Positions 17,044 through 25,822 of a stretch of DNA of 64,000 bases are shown in pieces. The notes below the pieces were generated by a model that had not been told where the DNA came from, did no database searches, and worked only from the letters and a program-made list of their open reading frames with translations. Numbering within the stretch: the stretch's first letter is position 1; each line of letters starts with the position of its first letter. Source of the DNA: Loktanella sp. SALINAS62 (GTDB taxonomy: Bacteria; Pseudomonadota; Alphaproteobacteria; Rhodobacterales; Rhodobacteraceae); the NCBI RefSeq assembly GCF_018263905.1, contig NZ_JAAFZU010000055.1, positions 539,131-603,130 of the forward strand, in the 5' to 3' direction. The position numbers and the translations under genes are program-made.

Positions 17044-18624
17044 TTACCCCTGCTGCAATTCGCCGCGCAGCGCCGTTTCGATCAACGCTATCGTTTCATC
17101 CACACCGTATAGCGCGATAAACCCGCCAAAGCGCGGCCCTTGGCTTGCACCCAGCAACACCTCGTAAAGTGCGGTGAACCAGTCGCGCAGCGGGTCGAAG
17201 TCATGCGCCTTGCCGACGGCGAACACCTCTGATTGCAGACCTTCGGCATCCAGACCACCGGTCCAGCCACGCAGCCGCTCTGCCAGATCCTGTAACGCCG
17301 CGGTTTCGCGGTCGTCGGGGGCGCGATAAACCTTTTTGGGTCGCACAAAGTCATTGTAATACTGTACCGCGAAACCCGCAGCCTGATCCAGTTGCGGATG
17401 CGTGACCGGCCCCGCTTCTGGTGCGTAGCGCTGGATAAAGCCCCACAGCGTGTCCTTGTCTTCGGCACCCGACACGCTTGCAAGGTTCAGCAACATGGAA
17501 AACGGCACAACCATATCGGACGCGGGTACGTTATGGCCGTGGATATGGAACACCGGGTTGTTCAACTGCGCCGCGTCGTCCTGATCTGCATAGGCGCGCA
17601 GTTGCTGATGGTATTCGTCAACCGCCTTGGGGATGACATCGAAATGCATCCGCTTGGCCGTCTTGGGCTTCAGGTACATGAAATAGCTTAGTGTTTCGGT
17701 CGCCGCATAGGTCAGCCATTCGTCAATCGTCAGCCCATTGCCGCTGGTCTTGGAAATCTTGTGGCCCTGATCGTCAAGAAACAGTTCATAGGTGAAATGT
17801 TCCGGCGGACGCCCGCCCAACACCTTGCAGATCCCGTCATAGATCGGCGTGTTGGCCGCGTGGTCCTTGCCATACATTTCGAAATCCACATCCAGCGCCG
17901 CCCAGCGCGCACCGAAATCAGGTTTCCACTGCAGTTTGACGTTGCCGCCCGTCACAGGCAGCGTCACGTCGGTGCCGTCTTCATCGGCGAATGTAATCAT
18001 TCCGTCCGCAGTCACCTGCTTCATCGGGACGTACAGCACACGCCCTGTCGTCGGGCTGATCGGCAGAAAGATGGAATAGGTTTCACGCCGTTCGTCGCGC
18101 AGCGATTTCAGCATGATCGCCATGATATCGTCATAGCGTGCGGCGCTGCGCAGCAGGATGTCATCCATCTTGCCACTGCGGTAATATTCGGTGGAACTTG
18201 CAAATTCGTAGTCGAACCCGAAGGTATCCAGAAAATTGTTCAACCGCGCATTCATATGCGCACCGAAACTGCCGTGCGTCCCGAATGGATCGGGCACAGA
18301 CGTCAGTGGCCGCTGCATATAGGGTTGCAGTGCGGCGGGGTCCGGCACGTTGCCGGGGATTTTTCGCATCCCGTCCATATCGTCTGAAAAACACAACAGC
18401 TTTGTGGGGATATCGCTGATCACTTCGAACGCGCGGCGCACCATCGTCGTGCGCCCGACTTCGCCAAATGTGCCGATATGCGGCAGACCCGATGGGCCAT
18501 AACCCGTTTCAAAAAGCACATACCCCTTTTCGGGGTCTTTCTTTTCGTAACGTTTGAGCACGCGGCGCGCCTCCTCGAACGGCCAGGCCTTCGATGTCAT
18601 TGCAGCGTCGCGTAGGGTGCTCAT
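17044..18624 (-). CDS. lysS: Lysine--tRNA ligase, class I
   Basis: This charges tRNA-Lys. It is the class I enzyme used by most alphaproteobacteria in place of the class II LysRS. The 526-residue length is usual. The HIGH motif appears as PHIGTFGE near residue 52 and the KMSKS loop as KISKTSGNG near residue 285; [14 protein letters not shown] and the insertion domain lie between. The ATG at 18624 follows GAGAGACAAG. It is divergent from the TerB-like gene 112 bases away. Confidence 0.95.
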   Translation of the reverse strand: MSTLRDAAMTSKAWPFEEARRVLKRYEKKDPEKGYVLFETGYGPSGLPHIGTFGEVGRTTMVRRAFEVISDIPTKLLCFSDDMDGMRKIPGNVPDPAALQPYMQRPLTSVPDPFGTHGSFGAHMNARLNNFLDTFGFDYEFASSTEYYRSGKMDDILLRSAARYDDIMAIMLKSLRDERRETYSIFLPISPTTGRVLYVPMKQVTADGMITFADEDGTDVTLPVTGGNVKLQWKPDFGARWAALDVDFEMYGKDHAANTPIYDGICKVLGGRPPEHFTYELFLDDQGHKISKTSGNGLTIDEWLTYAATETLSYFMYLKPKTAKRMHFDVIPKAVDEYHQQLRAYADQDDAAQLNNPVFHIHGHNVPASDMVVPFSMLLNLASVSGAEDKDTLWGFIQRYAPEAGPVTHPQLDQAAGFAVQYYNDFVRPKKVYRAPDDRETAALQDLAERLRGWTGGLDAEGLQSEVFAVGKAHDFDPLRDWFTALYEVLLGASQGPRFGGFIALYGVDETIALIETALRGELQQG

Positions 18625-18736
18625 ATCTTGTCTCTCTTGTGGTCACGGCGGATTGCAGTGATGCAAGCGTCTCCCTATTGAGTGGGGGCATTGCCGTCAA
18701 TAAATGCAGAACCAAGGCTTTGAAAAAGGATGTACC

Positions 18737-19153
18737 ATGTCTGCCGATATCATGACCGCGCAGGATGCGCTTGCTGCACTGATGATTGCCGTGTCAGCGT
18801 CAGACGCGAACATCCGTACGGCAGAACTGATCAAGATTAACAGTGCCATTAACAATCTGCCGATTTTTTCAACCTACGACGCGGAACGTCTGCCCCGTGT
18901 GACCCAAACCGTTTTTGATCTGCTGGATCAGGACGATGGACTGGAAGCATTGTTCGGCCTGATCCGTGACGTTTTACCAGAACGGCTTTTCGAAACGGCC
19001 TATGCCTTGTCGTGCGACGTCGCAGCAGCGGATGGACTGATCCGGGAAACGGAAACGCGCATGCTGGAAGAAATCAGGTACGAGCTGAACATCGACCGCC
19101 TGCATGCGGCAGCGATCGAACGCGGCGCGCGCGCCCGGCATCTGACGCTGTAA
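18737..19153 (+). CDS. TerB-like protein
   Basis: A 138-residue, all-helical cytoplasmic protein of the tellurite-resistance TerB/DjlA family. A pair of helices (AQDALAALMIAVSASDANIRTAE and ETAYALSCDVAAADGLIRETET) each carry the Asp-rich metal-binding turn. The ATG at 18737 comes after AAAAAGGATG. No other ter genes are near, so tellurite resistance should not be assumed; TerB domains are more often part of stress or membrane-sensing systems. A hairpin terminator follows. Confidence 0.84.
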   Translation: MSADIMTAQDALAALMIAVSASDANIRTAELIKINSAINNLPIFSTYDAERLPRVTQTVFDLLDQDDGLEALFGLIRDVLPERLFETAYALSCDVAAADGLIRETETRMLEEIRYELNIDRLHAAAIERGARARHLTL

Positions 19154-19171
19154 GACATTCATAAAAACGAA

Positions 19172-19200
19172 AAAGGCCCAGTCAAACAGACCGGGCCTTT
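19172..19200 (+). terminator. Rho-independent terminator after the TerB-like gene
   Basis: AAAGGCCC pairs with GGGCCTTT, continuing after one mismatch with GTC/GAC around an AAACA loop. The stem ends in TTTAACTTTT on the plus strand and AAAA lies on its 5' side, so it can work in both directions. Confidence 0.8.
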
Positions 19201-19222
19201 AACTTTTGGGATCGTCGCGGGA

Positions 19223-19474
19223 TTAGTTGCCAGTCGTTTCGGCTTCTTCTTCCTCGGGCGACTGCACGTCCAGCGTCGGGACTTCTACCGTCGTGCTGTC
19301 GAGTTCGACATCACCAGTTTGAACGTCGGCTTCCGGCATCTGGCCGCCTTCGACACTAACGTCGACATCCGGCATCTGGCCTTCTTGGGTCTGCTCGACG
19401 TCGACCATGAAAAACAGAAGATAGATGATCACGATCAATACAATCGCGCCAATAATCCCAATAACGGCTTTCAT
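19223..19474 (-). CDS. Small membrane-anchored acidic protein
   Basis: The protein is 83 residues. The ATG at 19474 follows TAAGGAAT. One hydrophobic helix (MKAVIGIIGAIVLIVIIYLLFFMV) is followed by a tail of about 55 residues with only Asp/Glu and no basic residue at all, including QMPDVDVSVEGGQMPEADVQ, which repeats QMP-D/E-ADV. This is a type II-like anchor with a low-complexity acidic periplasmic or cytoplasmic tail. I do not recognise a family. It may be a phospholipid- or cation-interacting spacer; function unknown. Confidence 0.7.
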   Translation of the reverse strand: MKAVIGIIGAIVLIVIIYLLFFMVDVEQTQEGQMPDVDVSVEGGQMPEADVQTGDVELDSTTVEVPTLDVQSPEEEEAETTGN

Positions 19475-19613
19475 TCGGTATTCCTTAGTTTTGCAGCGGC
19501 AACATTTTGTCACGGCTTTTGCGTTTTAACCGACAAGATGGGCGCTTGGTTCCAACAAAGGTAAAATATATTTGATCAGACGGACGGCTGTGATCCGGAC
19601 ACGGGATCAATCT

Positions 19614-21137
19614 TTATCCGGTGATGTCGCCGAGGATTAGCCAATGCTGCAACAGCTTTTGTTGTAACCGCTTGGCCTTGCCGTTGAATCCAGAGGCACC
19701 GGCAGGCCGTTCATCCAGCGACCCGCGAGACGCCGCACGGGCGTCGGGATCATGCGAAAAGATGGCAAAGGCCAGCCTTCTGCCGTTGCCGGTGGTGGCA
19801 TAGCCAGCCAGCGCCGACACGAAATTCAACGTGCCGGTCTTGGCACTGACGGAACCGGGCATATCAGGGATGGCCCGCCTGGCATCATCCACCATCACCA
19901 CCGATCGCAGCAACGGTTTCAACTGATCCGACACGCCCGGCGCCGTCAGCAACGTCATCATGTCACGTGCCGAAATACTGTTCGCGTCGCTTAATCCGGA
20001 ATGATCGACAAATGTCGGCGACACACCGGCACGGTCGGTTGTCCAGTCCGCCATAAGCGACGCAGAGGTGCGTAGCTCTTGCGCCCCACCGACCCGCGTG
20101 GCCGTCGCGGTCATGCCCAACGCCTCTGCGGTCAGGTTGGTGGAATAGCGCAACATATCGCGGATGATCGGGTCCAGTGCCGCGCTGACGTGGCGAGCGA
20201 TTTCGGTGCCGTCCGGCAGCTCTTGGATCGTTTTCCCGGCAGGCAGGGCAATTCCGGCGTCTTGGGCCAAGGTCCGGAACACCTCTGCCGCATAAAGTGC
20301 AGGGAAACGCACCGGCAGCCAGCGCGATCCAGCATTTCCCAACGCGCGGCGTGCCACTGTCCAATTATCGACGCCCGGACCTTCGGTGTAGGTATAGACC
20401 GGACCGCTGGTATCCACGACATCCATACGCGCAACGGTGACGGCCGGCCGCAGCGTTGCGCTACGGGCATCCAACGTCACATCGTAACCATCGCTTCCCC
20501 GCTGCCATTCAAAATACACGCGGTTAAAATTGAGGTTCAGACCACCCAGCGACGGGTTGTAGCTTAGTTGATCCAACTGTCCCGGCTCGATTTCCTTGAC
20601 GCCGGGCAGCGCGCCGCCCCAGACGTGAAACGCGCCCTGCACTTCTGTCACACCGGCCGCAGCGACGGCAGCCGCAAGCACGGCCAGATCATCGGTCGCC
20701 AGACCGGGATCGCCCCCGCCAGCCAAGATCAAATCGCCCCGCAGCACGCCGTCAACGATCGGGCCGGTCGCCAACACACGGGTGATAAACTGGTAATCCG
20801 CGCCCATCGTTTCACGCGCATAAAGTGCTGTCACAGCTTTGGTGACACTGGCGGGCGGGCGCTGCACATCCGGCTCTACCGCTTCCAGAATTTCACCGGT
20901 TGCGGCATCCGCGATGATGAACCCTGTTTGCCCTGCCAGCCCTGCCTCGCGGATCAGATCGACTGCCGTGCTGCGCAAGACTGGCCGCGCTGACAACAGG
21001 GCGTCCGCGCTGCGTTGCGTGACTGGCCGCAGCACGGGGCGCAGCGTTTCTGTCGGCGCCGCCAGTGCAGCCGTAGCACCCCCTGCCAGCAAAGCGCCCA
21101 GCAAACCGCGCCGTGTCATATGTCCTGAAGATGTCAT
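19614..21137 (-). CDS. dacB: D-alanyl-D-alanine carboxypeptidase/endopeptidase (PBP4 type)
   Basis: An S13-family penicillin-binding protein that trims and cleaves peptidoglycan cross-links in the periplasm. The 507 residues include an N-terminal twin-arginine-like export signal (TRRGLLGALLAGGATAALA), catalytic SxxK as ASVTK, SxN as STN, and KTG as AKTGTLNFVSALAG. The long insertion between SxxK and SxN is the expected feature of this class. The start at 21137 lies 8 bases after the nadD stop; ATG 21119 is an alternative that still gives a signal peptide. Confidence 0.93.
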   Translation of the reverse strand: MTSSGHMTRRGLLGALLAGGATAALAAPTETLRPVLRPVTQRSADALLSARPVLRSTAVDLIREAGLAGQTGFIIADAATGEILEAVEPDVQRPPASVTKAVTALYARETMGADYQFITRVLATGPIVDGVLRGDLILAGGGDPGLATDDLAVLAAAVAAAGVTEVQGAFHVWGGALPGVKEIEPGQLDQLSYNPSLGGLNLNFNRVYFEWQRGSDGYDVTLDARSATLRPAVTVARMDVVDTSGPVYTYTEGPGVDNWTVARRALGNAGSRWLPVRFPALYAAEVFRTLAQDAGIALPAGKTIQELPDGTEIARHVSAALDPIIRDMLRYSTNLTAEALGMTATATRVGGAQELRTSASLMADWTTDRAGVSPTFVDHSGLSDANSISARDMMTLLTAPGVSDQLKPLLRSVVMVDDARRAIPDMPGSVSAKTGTLNFVSALAGYATTGNGRRLAFAIFSHDPDARAASRGSLDERPAGASGFNGKAKRLQQKLLQHWLILGDITG

Positions 21138-21145
21138 CGCTTTTG

Positions 21146-21784
21146 TTACCTGCCTTTGTTGGTCACGGGCAAGCTGCCTGCGGTCACATCATCGCCAGAA
21201 GCCGCAGCACGGATTGCAGAGGACGATTCCTTTTTCATTGGCATGTTCACAAAGCACCACGCCGGCGCCTGTGCCGCAGCCAACCCATGCGATTGATGGT
21301 CGGGCAGTCGCGCGGCGCGATAGACCCGCGCGGCCATGCTCAGGCGCGCGGACAGATGGTCATTCGGGCGCGCCAAAACACCAACTGGGACGTGGTTCAT
21401 GATCCAGCGCCAATCCTGCCATTGATCGAACTGGGTCAAATTATCGGCCCCCATCAGCCACGTGAATCTGACGCCCGGATAACGGGCAAGCAATTTCCGC
21501 AACGTCGCGGCGGTGAACCGCGTCTGCAGCTCGGCCTCTAATCCGGTCACCACAACGCGCGGATGCTGCATTTCAAAGCGGGCCGCCGCGATCCTGTCGG
21601 CCAGTGGCGCAGGTCCATGCCGCTTCAACGGATTACCGGGACTGACTAGCCACCAGACGCGGTCCAATCCGAAACGGACCAAGGCCTGCTGCGTCAGATG
21701 CACGTGTCCCGCATGTGCAGGATCAAAGGACCCCCCAAGCAATCCGATCCGCTGTCCTGCCCGCGCGATGGGCCATCCTTGCAT
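21146..21784 (-). CDS. nadD: Nicotinate-nucleotide adenylyltransferase
   Basis: This adenylylates nicotinate mononucleotide in NAD synthesis. The 212-residue protein has the nucleotidyltransferase motif [18 protein letters not shown] and the ISSTxxR-like SSSAIRAA near the end. [19 protein letters not shown] and PVGVLARP are typical of the family. The start is ATG 21784. It forms an apparent two-gene unit with dacB. The glutamine-dependent NAD synthase of the same pathway is elsewhere in the window (32976-34634). Confidence 0.94.
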   Translation of the reverse strand: MQGWPIARAGQRIGLLGGSFDPAHAGHVHLTQQALVRFGLDRVWWLVSPGNPLKRHGPAPLADRIAAARFEMQHPRVVVTGLEAELQTRFTAATLRKLLARYPGVRFTWLMGADNLTQFDQWQDWRWIMNHVPVGVLARPNDHLSARLSMAARVYRAARLPDHQSHGLAAAQAPAWCFVNMPMKKESSSAIRAAASGDDVTAGSLPVTNKGR

Positions 21785-21932
21785 ATTGTTGTTCCAGTCT
21801 GACTGTCCGTTTCGTCGGTAAATCCAATCCCGCCCGCTGTGACAAGCCAAACTGCATCCAGTGCCGGATTGCCCCAACCCGCGACCACAGGTAAGAGGGT
21901 GCGAATTTTACAGTCCCAAACACGGTGCACCC

Positions 21933-23588
21933 ATGGCCAGCTATCAGTTCGTCTACTTCATGGACGGCGTGTCCAAGACCTATCCCGGCGGGAAAAAGGT
22001 TTTCGAAAACATCCGTCTGAACTTTCTTCCCGGGGTCAAGATCGGTGTCGTCGGCGTGAACGGCACCGGTAAATCGACCTTGATGCGGATCATGGCCGGG
22101 CAGGACAAGGATTTCCAAGGCGAAGCCTGGGCCGCCGAGGGCGCAAAGGTTGGCTATCTTCCGCAGGAACCCGAACTGGACGCATCCCTGACGGTGCGCG
22201 AAAACGTCATGCTTGGCGTCGCGGAAAAAAAGGCCGTTCTGGACAAGTATAATGAACTTGCCATGAATTATTCCGAAGAAACCGCCGACGAAATGGCGAA
22301 GCTGCAGGATGAGATCGACGCCCAGAACCTATGGGATCTGGACGCCCAGATCGACGTCAGTATGGAAGCATTGCGTTGCCCGCCGGACGATGCAGATGTG
22401 ACCACCCTGTCGGGCGGTGAAAAGCGCCGTGTCGCATTGTGCAAGCTGCTGTTGGAAGCGCCTGACATGCTGCTGCTTGACGAACCGACCAACCATCTTG
22501 ACGCCGAAACGATCGCGTGGCTGCAGCAGCATCTGGTCGACTACAAGGGCACGATCCTGATTGTGACCCACGACCGCTATTTCCTTGATGCAATCACCGG
22601 CTGGATCCTCGAACTCGACCGCGGGTCGGGCGTGCCGCACGAAGGCAACTATTCTAGCTGGCTGGAAGCCAAAGCCAAGCGTCTGGAAAAGGAAGCCAAG
22701 GAAGACAAATCCAAGCAAAAGACGCTGGAACGCGAACTGGAATGGATGCGTCAGGGTGCCAAGGCGCGGCAAGCGAAATCCAAGGCCCGGATCAGCGCCT
22801 ATAATGATCTGGCCAACCAGTCCGAACGCGAACAGATGGGCCGCGCCCAGATCATCATTCCCAACGGCCCGCGTCTGGGGTCCAAGGTGATAGAGGTTGA
22901 GAACCTGAAAAAAGGCATGGGCGACAAGTTGCTTGTCGAAGGTCTGTCATTTGATCTTCCACCCGGCGGAATCGTCGGCGTGATCGGCCCCAACGGTGCG
23001 GGTAAATCGACGCTGTTTTCCATGTTGACCGGACAGTTGGAACCGGACGAAGGCACCGTGAGCTTTGGTGACACCGTCAAACTGTCCTACGTCGACCAGT
23101 CCCGCGATGCGCTGAGTGCCGATGCGACCGTCTGGGAAGAAATCACTGGCGGTGCGGAAATCATCGCGCTGGGTGACGCCCAGATGAACAGCCGCGCCTA
23201 TTGTTCCGCTTTCAACTTCAAAGGTGGCGACCAGCAGAAAAAGGTGGGTCTGCTGTCGGGCGGTGAACGTAACCGCGTTCACATGGCGAAACTGCTCAAG
23301 GACGGCGGGAACGTGCTGCTGCTTGACGAACCGACCAACGATCTGGACGTCGAAACACTGCGCGCGCTCGAAGACGCCCTGTCAAACTTTGCTGGCTGTG
23401 CAGTCATTATCAGCCACGACCGCTTCTTCCTTGACCGTCTTTGCACGCATATTCTGGCGTTCGAGGGCGACGCTCACGTGGAATGGTTTCAGGGCAACTT
23501 TGAAGACTACGAAGAAGACAAGAAACGCCGCCTTGGCGCCGACGCAATGGAACCCAAGCGCATGAAACACAAGAAATTCACGCGCTAA
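21933..23588 (+). CDS. ettA: Energy-dependent translational throttle protein EttA (ABC-F)
   Basis: A soluble ABC-F ATPase that binds the ribosomal E site and gates the start of elongation according to the ADP/ATP ratio. The 551 residues hold two ABC cassettes. Walker A sequences are NGTGKSTL and NGAGKSTL, signatures are LSGGEKRRVALCK and LSGGERNRVHMAK, with LLLDEPTNHLDAETIAWLQ in cassette 1. The linker (charged, RLEKEAKEDKSKQKTLEREL) and the short arm match EttA. The start is ATG 21933. A hairpin terminator follows the stop. Confidence 0.95.
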   Translation: MASYQFVYFMDGVSKTYPGGKKVFENIRLNFLPGVKIGVVGVNGTGKSTLMRIMAGQDKDFQGEAWAAEGAKVGYLPQEPELDASLTVRENVMLGVAEKKAVLDKYNELAMNYSEETADEMAKLQDEIDAQNLWDLDAQIDVSMEALRCPPDDADVTTLSGGEKRRVALCKLLLEAPDMLLLDEPTNHLDAETIAWLQQHLVDYKGTILIVTHDRYFLDAITGWILELDRGSGVPHEGNYSSWLEAKAKRLEKEAKEDKSKQKTLERELEWMRQGAKARQAKSKARISAYNDLANQSEREQMGRAQIIIPNGPRLGSKVIEVENLKKGMGDKLLVEGLSFDLPPGGIVGVIGPNGAGKSTLFSMLTGQLEPDEGTVSFGDTVKLSYVDQSRDALSADATVWEEITGGAEIIALGDAQMNSRAYCSAFNFKGGDQQKKVGLLSGGERNRVHMAKLLKDGGNVLLLDEPTNDLDVETLRALEDALSNFAGCAVIISHDRFFLDRLCTHILAFEGDAHVEWFQGNFEDYEEDKKRRLGADAMEPKRMKHKKFTR

Positions 23589-23603
23589 TCCGGGACTGAT
23601 TTC

Positions 23604-23630
23604 ACCCCCGCCAACCCGGTTGGCGGGGGT
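23604..23630 (+). terminator. Hairpin after ettA
   Basis: An 11-bp perfect GC-rich stem (ACCCCCGCCAA with TTGGCGGGGGT) encloses a 5-base loop. No long U tract follows, so termination is likely but weaker than a classical site. Confidence 0.6.
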
Positions 23631-23824
23631 TGACGCCCGACAGATACTTCGACCGCGCTGAAATAGAACGCTTGCTTTTCGCGGTGGAATCGCTTAGACG
23701 AAACTCGCAGACGTTACCATCTCGACCCCACTGTTCTCCTTCATACGGCGACAGCGCTCTCGATGCACTGACTACGCCACCCCGTCGCAATCCTGTGGGC
23801 GGACTACTATGAAGGAATATTCAC

Positions 23825-24031
23825 ATGGCTACTGGCACAGTGAAATGGTTCAACGCAACTAAAGGCTTCGGCTTCATTGCTCCCGATGGCGGCTCCAAGG
23901 ACGTTTTCGTCCACATCTCCGCTGTAGAGCGTTCCGGCCTGAACGGCCTGAACGACGATCAGAAAGTCACCTTCGATATCGAAGCTGGCCGTGACGGTCG
24001 CGAATCGGCTGTGAACCTGTCGCTCGCGTAA
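23825..24031 (+). CDS. Cold-shock domain protein (second of three)
   Basis: A 68-residue CspA-type protein with RNP1 KGFGFIAPD and RNP2 DVFVHISAV. It has an unusually long gap upstream (more than 190 bases after the ettA hairpin), which could hold a structured 5' leader of the kind that regulates cold-shock genes. It is followed by its own hairpin. Identity with the downstream paralogue exceeds 85 percent over the shared length by eye, indicating a recent tandem duplication. Confidence 0.95.
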   Translation: MATGTVKWFNATKGFGFIAPDGGSKDVFVHISAVERSGLNGLNDDQKVTFDIEAGRDGRESAVNLSLA

Positions 24032-24045
24032 GCGTTCAGAACAGT

Positions 24046-24070
24046 GGGATGCGCGCCTGACGCGCATCCC
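24046..24070 (+). terminator. Hairpin after the second cold-shock gene
   Basis: A perfect 10-bp stem, GGGATGCGCG with CGCGCATCCC, encloses a 5-base loop. It separates the tandem cold-shock genes, so they are probably transcribed independently. Confidence 0.7.
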
Positions 24071-24242
24071 TACCGGCCCAACCCTGCCGAAATTGGGTTC
24101 CCCCAAAAATTTTGTTGATTTAGCGTTGCAGCCGCACATACTTGGGCATGCTACGTTACATCTGTCGACCTTGTTCGAACCAGCTCTGACGGGCCGGGCT
24201 GCTGCATGTCCGCGAGCGGCATTTGACATAAGGGACGACGAC

Positions 24243-24452
24243 ATGGCCACTGGCACCGTCAAATGGTTCAACACCACCAAAGGATACGGCTTCATCGCGC
24301 CCGACGGCGGATCAAAGGACATTTTTGTCCACATCTCTGCGGTCGAACGCTCTGGCCTAACCGGGCTTGCCGACAATCAAAAAGTCAGCTTTGACATCGA
24401 AGCAGGTCGAGACGGGCGTGAAAGCGCTGTGAACCTGTCTTTGGCAGACTGA
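24243..24452 (+). CDS. Cold-shock domain protein (third of three)
   Basis: A 69-residue cold-shock domain protein, KGYGFIAPD and DIFVHISAV, nearly identical to its upstream neighbour. The differences ([18 protein letters not shown], terminal Asp) fall on surface positions. The start is ATG 24243 after AGGGACGACG. It is convergent with the arylesterase gene 19 bases away. Confidence 0.94.
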   Translation: MATGTVKWFNTTKGYGFIAPDGGSKDIFVHISAVERSGLTGLADNQKVSFDIEAGRDGRESAVNLSLAD

Positions 24453-24471
24453 CCGAAACAGGGCGTCTGCA

Positions 24472-25107
24472 CTACTGCTTTGCATCCACGGTTTCGGCGA
24501 ACGACAAAATCGCCGGACCCATTTCTGTAACGATCTGCGCCACACCTTCGGCATTCGGATGAATGCCATCGCCTTGCATCGTGCCCGGTCGCGCGGACGC
24601 ACCGTTTTGGATCGCCGCGAACCAGTTCGGGATCAATGGCACGGCGCGGCTGTCCGCCAGATCGGGATACATTCCGTTGAATGCAGCCTGATAATCCGGA
24701 CCATAATTTGCACCGGCTACAATACCCACCAACATGGCCGGAACGCCGCGTTCGTCCGCCCCGGCAAGGATCGCATCAAGATTGGCTTTTGACACCGCCG
24801 GGTCCAGCCCCCTGAGATAATCGTTGCCACCCAAGGCCACGATCAGGCCATCCACATCGGGCGTCAGCGTCCAGTCCAGCCGCGACAGACCACCCGCCGT
24901 CGTGTCGCCAGACACGCCCGCGTTGACCACGGTGACCTGCGCCCCTTGCGCATCCAGCCACGCCTGCATCTGCGGGACAAAGCCCTGATCCTGCGGCAGA
25001 CCGTAGCCCGCTGTCAGACTGTCGCCCAAGGCAGCGATCACAACCGGATCTGCCCACACGGGTGTGGCCAAACAGCCCAGCAAAAAGGCGTTGCGTATTC
25101 CCCGCAC
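24472..25107 (-). CDS. Secreted arylesterase/thioesterase of SGNH hydrolase (TesA) family
   Basis: A periplasmic hydrolase of acyl esters. The chosen start is GTG 25107, because it gives a normal signal peptide (MRGIRNAFLLGCLATPVWA) behind GGAT and leaves an AT-rich promoter gap to the divergent ABC gene. The ATG at 25152 would overlap that gene's start. The SGNH blocks are ALGDSLTAGYG (Ser), the Gly in GVSGDT, GGNDYLRGLDP (Asn), and DGIHPNAEGV (Asp-His). Divergence from the YbbAP ABC pair is the classical tesA-ybbAP arrangement. Confidence 0.92.
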   Translation of the reverse strand: MRGIRNAFLLGCLATPVWADPVVIAALGDSLTAGYGLPQDQGFVPQMQAWLDAQGAQVTVVNAGVSGDTTAGGLSRLDWTLTPDVDGLIVALGGNDYLRGLDPAVSKANLDAILAGADERGVPAMLVGIVAGANYGPDYQAAFNGMYPDLADSRAVPLIPNWFAAIQNGASARPGTMQGDGIHPNAEGVAQIVTEMGPAILSFAETVDAKQ

Positions 25108-25150
25108 GGCCCCATATCCAAAGTTAATAGAATAATTAAGGCCACGCCAC

Positions 25151-25822
25151 ATGACAGACCCCGTCCTGACATTGACCGATGTCTCACTTTCACTGGACGG
25201 GAATGCGGGGCGCGTCGATATCTTGCACGATATCTCTGTCGAAGTGACGTCCGGTGAAACGCTGGGGCTTATCGGTCCTAGTGGGTCGGGCAAATCATCG
25301 CTCCTTATGTTGATGGGCGGTCTTGAACAGGCGACGGCTGGCCGGATCATCGCCTTGGGCGAACGTCTGACCGACATGACCGAAGACCAGCTTGCCCGCT
25401 TCCGCCGTCACAATATGGGGGTGGTGTTCCAGTCTTTCCACCTGATCCCGACAATGACCGCGCTGGAAAACGTCGCGACCCCGCTGGAACTGGCTGGCGT
25501 GGCCGATGCATTTGACCGGGCGCGCGCGGAACTGACAGCGGTCGGACTGCAAAACCGGTTGGATCACTACCCGTCGCAAATGTCAGGCGGTGAACAGCAG
25601 CGTGTGGCGCTTGCCCGTGCATCGGCACCGCGCCCGCGGATTTTGTTGGCCGACGAACCGACAGGCAATCTGGATGCCACGACCGGGGCCGCGATCATGG
25701 ACCTGCTGTTCGATCTGCGCGATCGCCACGGATCGACTCTGATCATGGTGACGCATGCGCCGGACCTTGCAGACCGCTGCGACCGTGTGATCCCGCTGCG
25801 TGACGGGCGCCTGTCGGCATGA
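25151..25822 (+). CDS. ABC transporter ATP-binding protein (YbbA/LolD type)
   Basis: This 223-residue ATPase belongs to the MacB-like mechanotransmission branch. Walker A is GPSGSGKSS, the Q loop VVFQSFHLIPTMT, the signature MSGGEQQRVALARA, and Walker B ILLADEPTGNLD. It overlaps the permease by ATGA and is divergent from the SGNH esterase. The substrate of the family is debated; export of a lipid or lysophospholipid related to the esterase has been proposed for the cluster. Confidence 0.9.
   Translation: MTDPVLTLTDVSLSLDGNAGRVDILHDISVEVTSGETLGLIGPSGSGKSSLLMLMGGLEQATAGRIIALGERLTDMTEDQLARFRRHNMGVVFQSFHLIPTMTALENVATPLELAGVADAFDRARAELTAVGLQNRLDHYPSQMSGGEQQRVALARASAPRPRILLADEPTGNLDATTGAAIMDLLFDLRDRHGSTLIMVTHAPDLADRCDRVIPLRDGRLSA

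Noticed and set aside
18737..19153. Tellurite-resistance function for the TerB-like gene
   Set aside because: No TerC, TerD or TerZ genes are nearby; the domain alone does not support resistance.
25124..25140. CtrA-like TTAA-N-TTAA site at 25124-25139
   Set aside because: The spacing is eight bases rather than seven, and the patch is simply AT-rich promoter sequence.
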